A DNA stretch of 64,000 nt from Methylobacterium adhaesivum (GCF_022179065.1 NZ_BPQD01000007.1:248001-312000); one strand, 5' to 3'; shown: positions 49,107 to 57,816, counted from the first letter of the stretch. Notes: generated from the sequence alone by a model not told the origin. Numbers and translations are program-made.

Positions 49107-50327
49107 TCAGCCCCGGCCCGCGAGGAGGTCGGCGTAAACGTCGAGGGTGTCGCCGACCATGCCTTCGAGGGAGAAATGCGCTTCCACATGCGCCCGGCCG
49201 CGCCGGGTCATGGCATCGCGCGCCGATGCCCCGAGGGACAGGGCCTCGGTGAGGGCGTCGGCGAGGGCCGCGGCGTTGCCCGGCGCCACGCGCCAGCCCG
49301 TGCGCTGGCCGGCCGGAACTTCCGGTGGGGCCAGCACGGTCTCGGGCACGGCGCCGAGATCCGAAACCACCACGGGCGTGCCCAGGGCCTGCGCCTCGAC
49401 GGCCGATCGGCCGAACGCCTCCGGCTCGACGGAGGGCACCGCGACGACGGAGGCCGCGCGAAAGGCGGCCGGCATGTCGGTGCAGTGCCCGACCCGATGG
49501 ACGATGCCCTGCAGCCTGCGCACGGCGATGAGGGCATCGAGTTCGCGCTCGTAGGCGACGCGTCCCTGCGGATCGCCCGCAAGCACGATGGCGACATCGC
49601 TCACGCCGCGGTCACGCATGAGCGCGGCGGCCTCGATGAGAACGCGCTGGCCCTTCCAGGCCGTGAGCCGGGCGGCCAGGAGCACGACCCGCTGATGCGG
49701 AGCGACGCCCCAGGCCCGCCGCAGGGCCTCGACCCGGGCCGGCGCCACGGCGCCCGGCTTGAACAGGGCCAGATCCGTGCCCCGGTGGATCACCCGGACC
49801 CGGTCGCCTGCCTGCTCGGGATGCAGGGTGCGGATGAGATCGGCGGTGTAATGCGAGTTGGCGATGACCACGTCGCCGCGCGCCATCACCGAATTGTAGA
49901 GGACCTTCACGCCGGTCCGACCGGAATAGCTGCCGTGATAGGTGGTCACGAAAGGGATCTTCAGGCGGCGCGCCGCCCCGAGGGCGACCCAGGCCGGGGC
50001 GCGCGAACGGGCATGAAGGATCTCGACGCCTTCACGCCGGCAGAGGCGGGCGAGGCGCCCGATGTTGAGCGCCATGGAGACGGGATTCTTGGAGGCCGCC
50101 GGAAACGGTAACCAGATGCCGCCCTTGGCCTGCAATTCGCCCACGAGCCGCCCGCCTTCCGTGGCGATGAGCGCCCGCGCCCCCGCCGCCGCGAGGGCCG
50201 CGGCCACATCCACCGTCGTGCGCTCGGCCCCGCCCGCGTCGAGGGCCGGGATGATCTGCAGGATGGTCCGACCCGAGAGGGGTGCGCCCTCCGCCGGAAA
50301 AGCGCCGCCGCGTGTCTCGCCGTTCAC
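49107..50327 (-). CDS. GT4-family glycosyltransferase (LPS/EPS-type)
   Basis: A ~406-residue GT-B enzyme: ILQIIPALDAGGAERTTVDVAAAL at the N-terminus, donor-site LLAARLTAWKGQRVLIEAAALM, and PSVEPEAFGRSAVEAQALGTPVVVSD with the E-x7-E motif. It is probably involved in lipopolysaccharide or exopolysaccharide synthesis. The frame is open much further upstream but would overlap the divergent hydrolase gene, so the GTG at 50327 is taken. That GTG overlaps the stop of a 28-codon ORF (50324-50410) as GTGA. Confidence 0.85.
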   Translation of the reverse strand: MNGETRGGAFPAEGAPLSGRTILQIIPALDAGGAERTTVDVAAALAAAGARALIATEGGRLVGELQAKGGIWLPFPAASKNPVSMALNIGRLARLCRREGVEILHARSRAPAWVALGAARRLKIPFVTTYHGSYSGRTGVKVLYNSVMARGDVVIANSHYTADLIRTLHPEQAGDRVRVIHRGTDLALFKPGAVAPARVEALRRAWGVAPHQRVVLLAARLTAWKGQRVLIEAAALMRDRGVSDVAIVLAGDPQGRVAYERELDALIAVRRLQGIVHRVGHCTDMPAAFRAASVVAVPSVEPEAFGRSAVEAQALGTPVVVSDLGAVPETVLAPPEVPAGQRTGWRVAPGNAAALADALTEALSLGASARDAMTRRGRAHVEAHFSLEGMVGDTLDVYADLLAGRG

Positions 50328-50505
50328 GACGCGGCCCCGCGATCCGGCCCCAGGGCGGGGCTTGAGGGGTCGAAGCGGGGGCTGGAGCGTCCGTCGCGCG
50401 TCTCGGTCATGGAATCCAGCATGGGCGGCGTGCTTTACGGCCCGGTAAACGAAAGGCAAATGCGAAGGGTTGGTTTCGATGGTTCTTAACAACGGGGATA
50501 AACCC

Positions 50506-51276
50506 ATGCCGCAGCCTGCCCGCGAAGCCCCGATCTTCCTGGATGTGGGGAGCGGGCCGAAGGCGCGCCGCATCGCCGTGCTCGCACGCCCCGGTGAGGG
50601 ACCGCCCGTCGTCTGGCTCGGTGGCTTCCGCTCCGACATGCGCGCCACCAAGGCGGAGGCCCTGGACGGATGGGCCCGCGAGACCGGGCGCGCCCTGGTC
50701 CGGTTCGACTATACGGGCCACGGCGAATCGAGCGGCGATTTCGCAGACGCGACGATCTCGACTTGGCTGGAGGATGCCCGGGCGGTGATCACGGCCTGCG
50801 CGCCGCACCGCCCCATCCTCGTCGGCTCGTCCATGGGCGGCTGGATCGCCTGCCTGGCCGCGCGAAGCGGGCTTGCTCTCTCGGGGCTCGTGCTCATCGC
50901 CCCGGCCCTCGACTTCACGGAGGATCTCATGTGGGCGCGGTTCACGCCCGAGATCCGGGAGACCATCGAGCGGGACGGCTCCTGGGCCCGGCCGAGCGAA
51001 TACAGCGACGTGCCGGTCCCCATCACCCGTGCCCTCATCGAGGACGGGCGCCGGCATCGGCTGCTCGGTCACCCCATCGATCCGGGCTGCCCGGTGCACA
51101 TCCTCCAGGGCATGGCCGACCCGGACGTGCCCTGGTCCCACGCCCTACGCCTCGTCGAGCGCCTGCCGACGGCCGGCACGGTGCTGACCCTCGTGGCCGA
51201 CGGCGACCACCGCCTGTCGCGACCGCAGGATCTTGCGCGGCTGCTGGCGGCGGTGGCCGGGATCAGTGCAGACTGA
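50506..51276 (+). CDS. Alpha/beta hydrolase
   Basis: A 256-residue alpha/beta-hydrolase with oxyanion-region VVWLGGFRSDM, FDYTGHGESSG, nucleophile Ser109 in VGSSMGGWIA, an acid in MADPDVPW and the catalytic His in DGDHRLSRPQD. It resembles the ABHD10-like group of bacterial and mitochondrial thioesterase-like hydrolases. The substrate is unknown. In-frame alternatives at 50479 (ATG) and 50470 (TTG) exist; 50506 gives the family-like start. The promoter region is shared with the divergent glycosyltransferase. Confidence 0.85.
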   Translation: MPQPAREAPIFLDVGSGPKARRIAVLARPGEGPPVVWLGGFRSDMRATKAEALDGWARETGRALVRFDYTGHGESSGDFADATISTWLEDARAVITACAPHRPILVGSSMGGWIACLAARSGLALSGLVLIAPALDFTEDLMWARFTPEIRETIERDGSWARPSEYSDVPVPITRALIEDGRRHRLLGHPIDPGCPVHILQGMADPDVPWSHALRLVERLPTAGTVLTLVADGDHRLSRPQDLARLLAAVAGISAD

Positions 51277-51547
51277 CCGTGTGGAGGTCGTTGGCCATGG
51301 CATTGGCGACCACGGCGTCCCGGGAATCGGCGAGCAGGATCGGTGCGCCGCTGGCGGAGAGCAGGGCGAACAGGTCGAGGCCGGGCGTCAGCTGCGGCGC
51401 CTGGGGAAACAGCCGGGTGACCTCGTCGGAGCTCATGGCACGGACATAGGCGATGTGGCCTTCGCCCAGGGCGGCGAGGTCGGCGGCATTGAACTCGGCC
51501 GGATCGAGGTCGGCACCGGTGATGGGATTCTGGCTGAATGCGGTCAT
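51263..51547 (-). CDS. DUF1150 family protein
   Basis: A 94-residue protein with LGEGHIAYVRAMSSDEV and the C-terminal LLSASGAPILLADSRDAVVANAMANDL, features of the alphaproteobacterial DUF1150 family. This family is commonly encoded just downstream of a small heat-shock protein, as here (gap 76 bp). AAGGAGAG precedes the ATG. Its 3' end overlaps the hydrolase gene by 14 bp on the other strand. Function unknown. Confidence 0.87.
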   Translation of the reverse strand: MTAFSQNPITGADLDPAEFNAADLAALGEGHIAYVRAMSSDEVTRLFPQAPQLTPGLDLFALLSASGAPILLADSRDAVVANAMANDLHTVSLH

Positions 51548-51623
51548 GGTCGGCTCTCCTTCTGGCAGAGCGTGATGAAGCACGGTCGGGACCGTCCCGG
51601 CCGGATCGAGTGCGGGCGTGGCG

Positions 51624-52061
51624 TCAGACGTCGTCGCGGGACGCGATGGCGATCTTGCGTACCACCCGCTCGGGCTCGGGGCGGGTGAGGTCGATGGACA
51701 GCAGGCCGTTCGAGAGGTCGGCACCCATCACCTCCATGCCGTCGGCAAGGAGGAAGGCCCGCTGAAACTGGCGTGCAGCGATGCCGCGATGGAGAAACTG
51801 CCGCGCTTTCTCGTCCACCTGCCGGCCGCGGACCACGAGCTGGTTCTCTTCCAGCATCACGTCGAGCTGGTCGCGGGTGAACCCCGCCACCGCAAGGGTG
51901 ATGCGCAGGCGTTCGGGCTCCTGTTCGCTGCGTGCCACCCGCTCGATGTTGTAGGGCGGATACCCATCGTTGGCGGCCTTCGAAACGCGATCCAGGGCCT
52001 GTTCGATCTCGTCGAAGCCGAGGAGAAAGGGATGTCCGAACGGAGAAGGCCGTGCTGTCAC
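51624..52061 (-). CDS. Small heat-shock protein (Hsp20/alpha-crystallin)
   Basis: A 145-residue Hsp20. The N-terminal FLLGFDEIEQALDRVSKAANDGYPPYNIER is the class A rhizobial-type start; the alpha-crystallin domain includes RITLAVAGFTRDQLDVMLEENQLVVRGRQ, HRGIAARQFQRAFLLADGMEV and LLSIDLTRP. It holds unfolding proteins in solution for refolding. It starts with GTG at 52061 after AAGGA. A small hairpin (CTTC-GCCA-GAAG, 52073-52084) partly covers this ribosome-binding site. Confidence 0.92.
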   Translation of the reverse strand: MTARPSPFGHPFLLGFDEIEQALDRVSKAANDGYPPYNIERVARSEQEPERLRITLAVAGFTRDQLDVMLEENQLVVRGRQVDEKARQFLHRGIAARQFQRAFLLADGMEVMGADLSNGLLSIDLTRPEPERVVRKIAIASRDDV

Positions 52062-52671
52062 GGATGGATGTCCTTCTGGCGAAGCCCCGGAGCTAGAGAG
52101 GCACTTCGTGGAGAGACGCCCGACGCGGAACGACGCCGGACTGGTTCGGAAGGCCCGCCTGGGGCAGCGCCCTCCCCGGCGATGCCCGCCGGTCGACTGG
52201 ATATGGAACCGGCGACGAGCCCCATCAAGGGCTTGCCCATCAAGGACTTGGCGGGCCGTTTTGGCGCAGGTGGAACAGCCCGGAACCCCCGCCCGGCAAT
52301 CCCTTCAGGAACGGATGGTACATGTTGGCAACCCTGCTTACGGGATACTTCGGAAATTAGATCTGGGATCATTCGGCAATACGCACGGTCGGCCATGTAT
52401 TCCCGGCGGTAACAGTTTGGAACTACTCTGATATTCGGCACCGTGCTTGATCTGGGGCCGCGAACTCGCATATTGCCACGCACGATACGGACAGTCGCCG
52501 CATGGGCTTCGGGCCGTGTCGAGCCGGATCGTGTTCCCTTCGACCCGTGACGCGGGCCACCGTGTCGTGACGACCCGCCGCAGCATCGTCGGCCGGGATG
52601 CGCGTCCGATCCCGTGGGGGCCGGAGGCGGCATCGGCGGCATCGCCCGTCGGTCGAGGAAACGGAACTGTC
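52062..52671. other. 610-bp intergenic region, hsp20 / secreted protein
   Basis: No protein gene that I can support. It contains a near-perfect tandem pair of 15-mers (52221-52235 and 52236-52250, one mismatch) and an A/T-rich patch around 52360-52440 that probably holds the promoter for the downstream secreted-protein/exbBD-tonB genes. The hsp20 promoter should lie within the first ~150 bp. Confidence 0.4.
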
Positions 52672-53139
52672 ATGGATGGAGTGCACGGCGTGGTTAGGAA
52701 ACAGTTCGGGAAAGCGGTACGGACGGCCGGTCTCGGCATCGCTGTCCTGGGGGGCGTGATGGGCGCCGCGATGGCGCAGGACGCAAAGCCCCTCCCGCTC
52801 AAGCTCGAACTGAACCGCCTGGAGCCCGCCGGCGAATCCTGCCGGACCTACCTCCTCGTCGACAACAGCCGCGGCCCGGCCCTCAAATCCCTCAAGGTCG
52901 ACCTGTTCGCCTTCGACACGGAGGGCGTCGCCCAGAAGCGCCTCGCCGTCGAGCTCGGTCCGGTGCCGGATCACAAGACCCTGGTTCGGCTGTTCGACTT
53001 CCCCGCCCTGGCCTGCCCGAAGATCGGTCGGGTGCTCCTCAACGACGTGCTCGCCTGCGAGGGGGCCGATGCCAGCCGAGAGACCTGCCTCGAGCGCATC
53101 GAGACCGACAGCAAGACCTCGGCCCCCTTCGTCCGCTGA
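52672..53139 (+). CDS. Secreted protein of unknown function upstream of exbB
   Basis: A 155-residue protein with a signal peptide (basic VRKQFGKAVR, hydrophobic TAGLGIAVLGGVMGAAMA, cut before QDAKPLP). The mature domain (KLELNRLEPAGESCRTYLLVDN, ALKSLKVDLFAFDTEG, LFDFPALACPKIGRVLLNDVLACEG, TCLERI) has four Cys, suggesting two disulfides. It lies 42 bp before exbB in the same direction and so is probably a periplasmic partner of this TonB system. I do not recognise a characterised family. Confidence 0.8.
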   Translation: MDGVHGVVRKQFGKAVRTAGLGIAVLGGVMGAAMAQDAKPLPLKLELNRLEPAGESCRTYLLVDNSRGPALKSLKVDLFAFDTEGVAQKRLAVELGPVPDHKTLVRLFDFPALACPKIGRVLLNDVLACEGADASRETCLERIETDSKTSAPFVR

Positions 53140-53181
53140 TCCGAACGCGAACCGCCCGCCCCGAAAGCGAAAGACATACCC

Positions 53182-53874
53182 ATGGATCCGACCACTGCGC
53201 CCGCAGGCGTCTCCCACGACATGTCGTTCCTCGGCCTGTTCCTTCAGGCCGACCCCATCGTGAAATCGGTGATGATCCTGCTCGTGGTCGCCTCCATCGC
53301 CTGCTGGACCGTGGTGTTCGAGAAGCTCGTGCGCATCGCCGCCGCCAAGCGACAGGCCAAGGCATTCGACGCCCTGGTACGCTCCGGCGGCGCCCTCGAA
53401 TCGTCGGGCAAGGGCATGGATGCGCAGATCACGGCGGCCGCCGTCGAAGCCTGGCGTGACCAGGACAGCACCGAAACCCGGGCCGAGCGGCGCGACCGCA
53501 TCGAGCGCGCCATGCGGGCCGCCCTGACCACGCGGCTGAAGGCGATGCAGTCGGGGCTGCCGGTGCTCGCGACATCGGGTTCCACCGCGCCCTTCATCGG
53601 ACTGTTCGGGACGGTGTGGGGCATCATGAATTCGTTCTCGTCCATCGCCAAGAGCCAGGATACGTCGCTGGCGGTGGTGGCGCCGGGCATCGCCGAGGCG
53701 CTGTTTGCCACCGCCATCGGCCTTGTCGTGGCGATCCCGGCGGTCATGGCCTACAACAAACTCACCACCGACATCGGCCGCGTGCAGTCGAGCTTCGTCT
53801 CGTCCATCGGCATCCTCGGCAACCGCCTCGCCCGCGACCGGGCGGTGCACGGCCGAGCCGCCGCCGCGGAATAG
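53182..53874 (+). CDS. exbB: TonB-system energiser ExbB
   Basis: A 230-residue MotA/TolQ/ExbB-family proton-channel protein with three TMs. It shows [31 protein letters not shown], the conserved [20 protein letters not shown], and [27 protein letters not shown]. The ISxAQ/[18 protein letters not shown] wording is closer to ExbB than TolQ. With ExbD it energises TonB. It heads the exbB-exbD-tonB set. Confidence 0.9.
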   Translation: MDPTTAPAGVSHDMSFLGLFLQADPIVKSVMILLVVASIACWTVVFEKLVRIAAAKRQAKAFDALVRSGGALESSGKGMDAQITAAAVEAWRDQDSTETRAERRDRIERAMRAALTTRLKAMQSGLPVLATSGSTAPFIGLFGTVWGIMNSFSSIAKSQDTSLAVVAPGIAEALFATAIGLVVAIPAVMAYNKLTTDIGRVQSSFVSSIGILGNRLARDRAVHGRAAAAE

Positions 53875-54040
53875 ACCGCGCCCCGGCACGGCCGCCCCGA
53901 TCGGGGCGGATTGAGGTCTCAGAACACGGAACGACCGGCCTCGCCCAATGGGTTCGGGCGCCGGCTCGGGACCGGTTTTCGTTTTACGCAGGACGCGGCG
54001 CCGCACTCGGCCGCCCACTGGAAGCCCTGGAGGGCGACGC

Positions 54041-54535
54041 ATGGCCATGGGATCGATCCGCTCCGGCGGCGGCGACGACGAGGACGGCCTCGACGACGCC
54101 CCGATGTCCGAGATGAACGTCACGCCCCTCGTGGACGTGATGCTCGTGCTGCTCATCATCTTCATGGTCGCGGCCCCGCTCATGACCACGGGCGTGCCCG
54201 TGCAGCTGCCCAAGACCACGGCGCAGAAGGTGGCGCAGGCGAAGAAGCCCCTCGAGATCTCCATCGACAAGGACGGCAAGCCCTACCTCGCCAAGGAGGA
54301 GCTGACGCCCGAGACCATCCTGCCACGGCTGCGGGCCCTGGCCGCCGAGGATCCGGGCCAGGTCATGCTCGTGCGCGGCGACCGCGACGTGCCCTACGGC
54401 AAGATCATGGAAGTGATGGGCCTCGTTGGACAGGCCGGCTTCACCAAGGTCTCGCTCATCGCCCAATCGCCGGGTGGCGCCCTGCCGTCGGCGCCGGCCC
54501 CCGCCGCAGCCCCCGCGACCGGAACGGCCCAATAG
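54041..54535 (+). CDS. exbD: Biopolymer transport protein ExbD
   Basis: A 164-residue ExbD/TolR protein. After a short acidic N-terminus comes [27 protein letters not shown], a single TM with the essential Asp, then a periplasmic domain with [16 protein letters not shown] and [30 protein letters not shown], and an Ala/Pro tail. The ATG at 54041 follows GGAGG. It lies 166 bp after exbB and 4 bp before tonB. Confidence 0.9.
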   Translation: MAMGSIRSGGGDDEDGLDDAPMSEMNVTPLVDVMLVLLIIFMVAAPLMTTGVPVQLPKTTAQKVAQAKKPLEISIDKDGKPYLAKEELTPETILPRLRALAAEDPGQVMLVRGDRDVPYGKIMEVMGLVGQAGFTKVSLIAQSPGGALPSAPAPAAAPATGTAQ

Positions 54536-54539
54536 TCCC

Positions 54540-55625
54540 ATGAGTGCCAGTCCCATGAGCGCCTCGGCATCGACGGGTGATCCCGATCGGCGCGGCCCGT
54601 CCACGCTCGCCACGGCCTTCCTCGTCGCCTTCGGCCTGCATGCCGGCGTTCTGATCGCCCTCACCCTGTTCGAGCCGCAGCCCAAGGCGCCCCCGGGCGA
54701 GAACATCGTCACCATCGACCTCGCGCCGCAGATGACGGAGGCCGACACCCAGGCGCCGGCCGAGCAGGCGGCCTCCGTCTCGGCGCCCCCCGAGGCCAAT
54801 CCGGTGGAGACACCGGAGACGGTGCAGCAGGAAAAGCCCCTCGAGACCACGGAGGTGACCCCGCCCGAAGCGACGGCACCCCCGCCGCCGGATACGGCGA
54901 TGATCGCCCCCGAGGCGACCACCGTCGCCGAACCGCCGGATGCGCCGCCGGTGCCCCCCGTCGCGGAGGCAACCGAGCCGCCGCCGGAGGATCAAGTCAT
55001 CACGTCCACGGGCGAGCAGGCGCCGGCCCTCGCGCCGCCGCCGGCCGTCGTGGCGCAGGAACTGCCGAAGCCCGTCGAGAAGCCGAAGCCCGACGAAGCC
55101 AAGATCCTCGAAGCGCGGCGGGAGGCCAAGCGCAAGGCCGAGCGCGAGGCGCGCCTCAAGGCCGAGCGGGAGGAGGAACGTCGCGAGGCACGGGAGGAAG
55201 CGCGTGCCGAGGCGAAGGCCAAGGCCGCCAAGGAGGCCGCGCGCCGTGCCGCCGCCGCAGCGAGCGAAGGCCGCGCCCGGCAGAATTCGGCCTCGGCCTC
55301 ACGCCAGAGCAGCACGGGTGCGGCGGCCGGCGGCAACGACGCGAACGCGCTGCGCGCCTGGCAGGGTGCGCTGAGCTCGGCGATCCGTGGGCGCATGAAC
55401 GCCAATGCTGCGGCGGGCACCAGCGGGGGCGTCGCCGTCGTGCGGTTTACGGTGTCGCGCTCCGGTCAGGTCCTGAGTTCGGGCCTCGCCAGCAGCAGCG
55501 GCGTCGGCGCCATCGACAGCGCGGCCCTGGCCACCGTGCGCGGTTCCCTGCCGGCGGCACCGGCCGGCGTGACGATCAGCAGCCTCGCAGTCACCGTACC
55601 CCTGCGCTTCAGCCCCGGCCGGTGA
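54540..55625 (+). CDS. tonB: TonB family energy-transducing protein
   Basis: A 361-residue protein. One N-terminal TM (LATAFLVAFGLHAGVLIALTLF) is followed by a long Pro/Glu-rich periplasmic linker and a Lys/Glu/Arg/Ala-rich probable coiled-coil (~190-265). The C-terminal TonB domain (~275-361) includes WQGALSSAIRGRMNANA, VAVVRFTVSRSGQVLSSGLASSSG and a final ITISSLAVTVPLRFSP-like strand. It transmits proton-motive force to outer-membrane receptors. No receptor gene is in the window. Confidence 0.9.
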   Translation: MSASPMSASASTGDPDRRGPSTLATAFLVAFGLHAGVLIALTLFEPQPKAPPGENIVTIDLAPQMTEADTQAPAEQAASVSAPPEANPVETPETVQQEKPLETTEVTPPEATAPPPPDTAMIAPEATTVAEPPDAPPVPPVAEATEPPPEDQVITSTGEQAPALAPPPAVVAQELPKPVEKPKPDEAKILEARREAKRKAEREARLKAEREEERREAREEARAEAKAKAAKEAARRAAAAASEGRARQNSASASRQSSTGAAAGGNDANALRAWQGALSSAIRGRMNANAAAGTSGGVAVVRFTVSRSGQVLSSGLASSSGVGAIDSAALATVRGSLPAAPAGVTISSLAVTVPLRFSPGR

Positions 55626-55659
55626 GGCCGGGCGGCGCTCCCCTGCCCTCCGGGTTGCC

Positions 55660-56196
55660 ATGACCGTCTGGTTCACGAGCGACACCCACTTCTCCGATCC
55701 GCGCGTGCTGCGGATCGACCGCCGGCCCTATCCCGATCTGCCCGCCCACGATGCCGCCCTCATCGCCAACTGGAACGCCGTCGTGGCACCCGACGATACG
55801 GTGTGGCACCTCGGCGATGTCGCCTTGAGGCCGACACCGGCCCGCATCGCCGACTTGCTCGGATCACTCAACGGCACGAAGCATCTCATCGTCGGGAACA
55901 ACGATGGGCCGGAGACGCTGCGGGCGGCGGGCTGGGCGAGTGTCGGGCATTACGCCGAGATCGTCGTCGACGAACGCCCCCTGGTGCTCTGCCACTATGC
56001 CTTCCGCACCTGGAACGGGATGGGCCGGGGCACCCTCGATCTGCACGGTCATTCCCACGCCAAGCTCACACCGATCCCGAAACAATACGATGTCGGCGTC
56101 GATGCACAGGGCTTCAGGCCTGTCGATCTCCCCGCAATCCTCGCCTCCCGCCGTGCCCGGAAAGCGAGCAACCGAAACACGGAACCTTCGCCGTAG
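55660..56196 (+). CDS. Metallophosphoesterase-family protein
   Basis: A 178-residue calcineurin-like phosphoesterase with metal-ligand motifs WFTSDTHFSD, HLGDVAL, IVGNNDGPE, LCHYAF and DLHGHSHAK in the canonical order. Small members of this kind act as phosphodiesterases or phosphatases; the substrate is unknown. It starts 34 bp after tonB and may be co-transcribed with it. Confidence 0.9.
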   Translation: MTVWFTSDTHFSDPRVLRIDRRPYPDLPAHDAALIANWNAVVAPDDTVWHLGDVALRPTPARIADLLGSLNGTKHLIVGNNDGPETLRAAGWASVGHYAEIVVDERPLVLCHYAFRTWNGMGRGTLDLHGHSHAKLTPIPKQYDVGVDAQGFRPVDLPAILASRRARKASNRNTEPSP

Positions 56197-56316
56197 GTCG
56201 GAGGTTCTTGGGGCATGAACGCGGGATGACTGGCACACCCTGTCCGAGACTTCGAACAGACCGCCCGTCACCTGCACACACCCTGTTCCTCGAGACGGAC
56301 ACCGCCGAGGTATCCT

Positions 56317-56631
56317 ATGCGTCACACTCGCTTCGCCCCACTCCTCGCCGCCGGCCTCGCCCTCATGGCCGCGGGATCCGCTGTTGCCGCTCCGGCCTGT
56401 TTCGAGGGCCGGCGCAAGATCGAGGAAGCCAATGCCCTGCGGTTTCAGGCCCGGGAAGAGGCCCGAATCGGCAACCATGATCGCGTCTGCGACACCCTCG
56501 ACGAAATCGGCGACCGCTACGCGGATGCCCGCGACGCGTTCGAGGATTGCGGCGCCGGCGCCCTCGCCATCGACCTGCGCAGCGAGTCCCGCAATCTTCG
56601 CATCGCGAAGAAGGTCAACCGCTGCGACTGA
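56317..56631 (+). CDS. Small secreted protein, function unknown (104 aa)
   Basis: A 104-residue protein with a clear signal peptide (MRHTRFAPLLAAGLALMAAGSAVA, cut before APACF). The mature part is helical and charged (GRRKIEEANALRFQAREEARIGNHDRVCDTLDEIG) with four Cys in all. No family recognised. It lies in a run of small ORFs between the phosphoesterase and flaF. Confidence 0.75.
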   Translation: MRHTRFAPLLAAGLALMAAGSAVAAPACFEGRRKIEEANALRFQAREEARIGNHDRVCDTLDEIGDRYADARDAFEDCGAGALAIDLRSESRNLRIAKKVNRCD

Positions 56632-56724
56632 GGGCGTGCGGCCACGCACACAGCTCGAGCTTCAAACGTTCCACTAATCTCGAACAAGCGGCGCGCCATT
56701 CGCGGCCCCGAAGGTCATTGTCCT

Positions 56725-56874
56725 ATGAACGCCACCACGACCCCGTCCGACGTCGTCCTCGGCTCCAACACCCTGAGCGCGGGGACTGGTCCATCCTTCG
56801 CTGCGGCCTTGTGCGGCTTCCTCAGCACCACGGTCGCCACCACGATGGTGATGTTCCTGCTCAGCAGCGTGTGA
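56725..56874 (+). CDS. Small membrane protein, function unknown (49 aa)
   Basis: A 49-codon ORF: a Thr/Ser-rich N-terminal half (MNATTTPSDVVLGSNTLSAG) and a hydrophobic C-terminal helix (FAAALCGFLSTTVATTMVMF). GAAGG lies ~13 nt upstream. It is short, so coding status is moderate. Confidence 0.45.
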   Translation: MNATTTPSDVVLGSNTLSAGTGPSFAAALCGFLSTTVATTMVMFLLSSV

Positions 56875-56976
56875 GAAGCAGAGCGCTCGAAACGCCCGGC
56901 CCGGCACCTTTATACGACCGTGTGTCCCGTGGCATCGGATCGGGTGCGACAGTCGGAAGGTGCCTGCCGCGCCAGA

Positions 56977-57231
56977 TCAGGGCGCCACGAGCCAGAATCG
57001 CTTCCGGTCAAACAGCATATCGGTCTTTCCGACCTCAGCCCGAGGCGCACGACAGGGCCTGCTCGCCGCGTCAACGTGAGGGCTCGGCGTGCGCGCAGCA
57101 GGCAATATTGGAGCGGTCGAGACGGGAAACAGGCCGAGCCTCGCCTGAATAGTGGGCTGGCGCACGGCGACGATGGTCATAAGAGAGGCCAGAAGCGCAC
57201 CCGCCACCGTACCGAAGACGAAATTCATCAT
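56977..57231 (-). CDS. Hypothetical membrane-anchored protein (84 aa)
   Basis: An 84-residue ORF starting MMNFVFGTVAGALLASLMTIVAV (one TM or signal anchor) followed by a Pro/Ala/Arg-rich tail with no recognised fold. It is antisense to no known gene and lies in the gap before flaF. The ribosome-binding site is poor. Kept as a possible gene only. Confidence 0.4.
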   Translation of the reverse strand: MMNFVFGTVAGALLASLMTIVAVRQPTIQARLGLFPVSTAPILPAARTPSPHVDAASRPCRAPRAEVGKTDMLFDRKRFWLVAP

Positions 57232-57415
57232 TGCGCCGAAGACCCCGCGATCGCTGCGCGGGAAGAGGCCGGCCCGCGATCGCCGGTTCCTCATTGGTCA
57301 AGGTTCTCGGCATGATTGCGGCGAAGCCCGAAGCACGCTCTGTTAAGAATACGACGCCTAGGGTCCTCCCCGACCGCGGTGGCAGTCTCATCGCGGCGTC
57401 CGGGGAGAACGCAGT

Positions 57416-57775
57416 ATGTCGTACGGGGCGAGTGCCTACGCGAGAGTTTCACAGGCGGGCATGTCACCGCGCGAGGCGGAAGCTGCTGTCTTGGTCAAGG
57501 CGGCCGCCCGTCTCCAGACCGTGCAGACCGACTGGGACAATCAGAAGGGCGTGCTCGCCGAGGCGCTCAACTTCAATCAGAAGGTCTGGGCCGTCATCGC
57601 TGGCGCCGCAGCAGAGCCGGACTGTCCGCTGCCCGAGCCCATCAAGGCCAGCATCGTTCAGCTCTCGGTCTTCGTATTCCGCCGCATGGTCGATACGCTG
57701 ATCGAGCCGGAGGCCGACAAGCTCTCGGCCCTCATCAGCATCAATCACAACCTTGCCGCCGGCCTACGGTCCTGA
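57416..57775 (+). CDS. flaF: Flagellar biosynthesis regulator FlaF
   Basis: A 119-residue FlaF. It begins SYGASAYARVSQAGMSPREAEAAVLVKAAARL and has the conserved ALNFNQKVWAVI and LSVFVFRRMVD. In alphaproteobacteria FlaF assists flagellin synthesis and secretion, counteracted by FlbT. Its usual neighbours (flbT, flagellin genes, hook genes) are absent here, so it is an orphan. GGAG lies upstream of the ATG. Confidence 0.9.
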   Translation: MSYGASAYARVSQAGMSPREAEAAVLVKAAARLQTVQTDWDNQKGVLAEALNFNQKVWAVIAGAAAEPDCPLPEPIKASIVQLSVFVFRRMVDTLIEPEADKLSALISINHNLAAGLRS

Positions 57776-57781
57776 AGGAGT

Positions 57782-57803
57782 CCCTCCTCCCGGGGGAGGA
57801 GGG
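57782..57803. repeat. Perfect 10-bp palindrome after flaF
   Basis: CCCTCCTCCC, two Gs, and the exact complement, 6 bp after the flaF stop and 14 bp before the convergent acidic-protein stop. It resembles the palindrome at 26277 in composition and size, so both may be copies of a REP-like unit; it may also act as a terminator. Confidence 0.55.
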
Positions 57804-57816
57804 TCGTCATAACCTT

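Noticed and set aside
53182-55625. Reading the ExbB/ExbD/TonB set as TolQ/TolR/TolA
   Set aside because: No tolB or pal follows, the ExbB wording in the second TM pair fits TonB systems, and the last protein ends in a TonB-type domain. TolQRA remains a weaker alternative.
57383-57398. A sigma-54-like GG-N10-GC sequence upstream of flaF
   Set aside because: TGGCAG...GC keeps only the invariant pairs and deviates in the rest of the -24/-12 consensus; chance occurrence is likely in GC-rich DNA.
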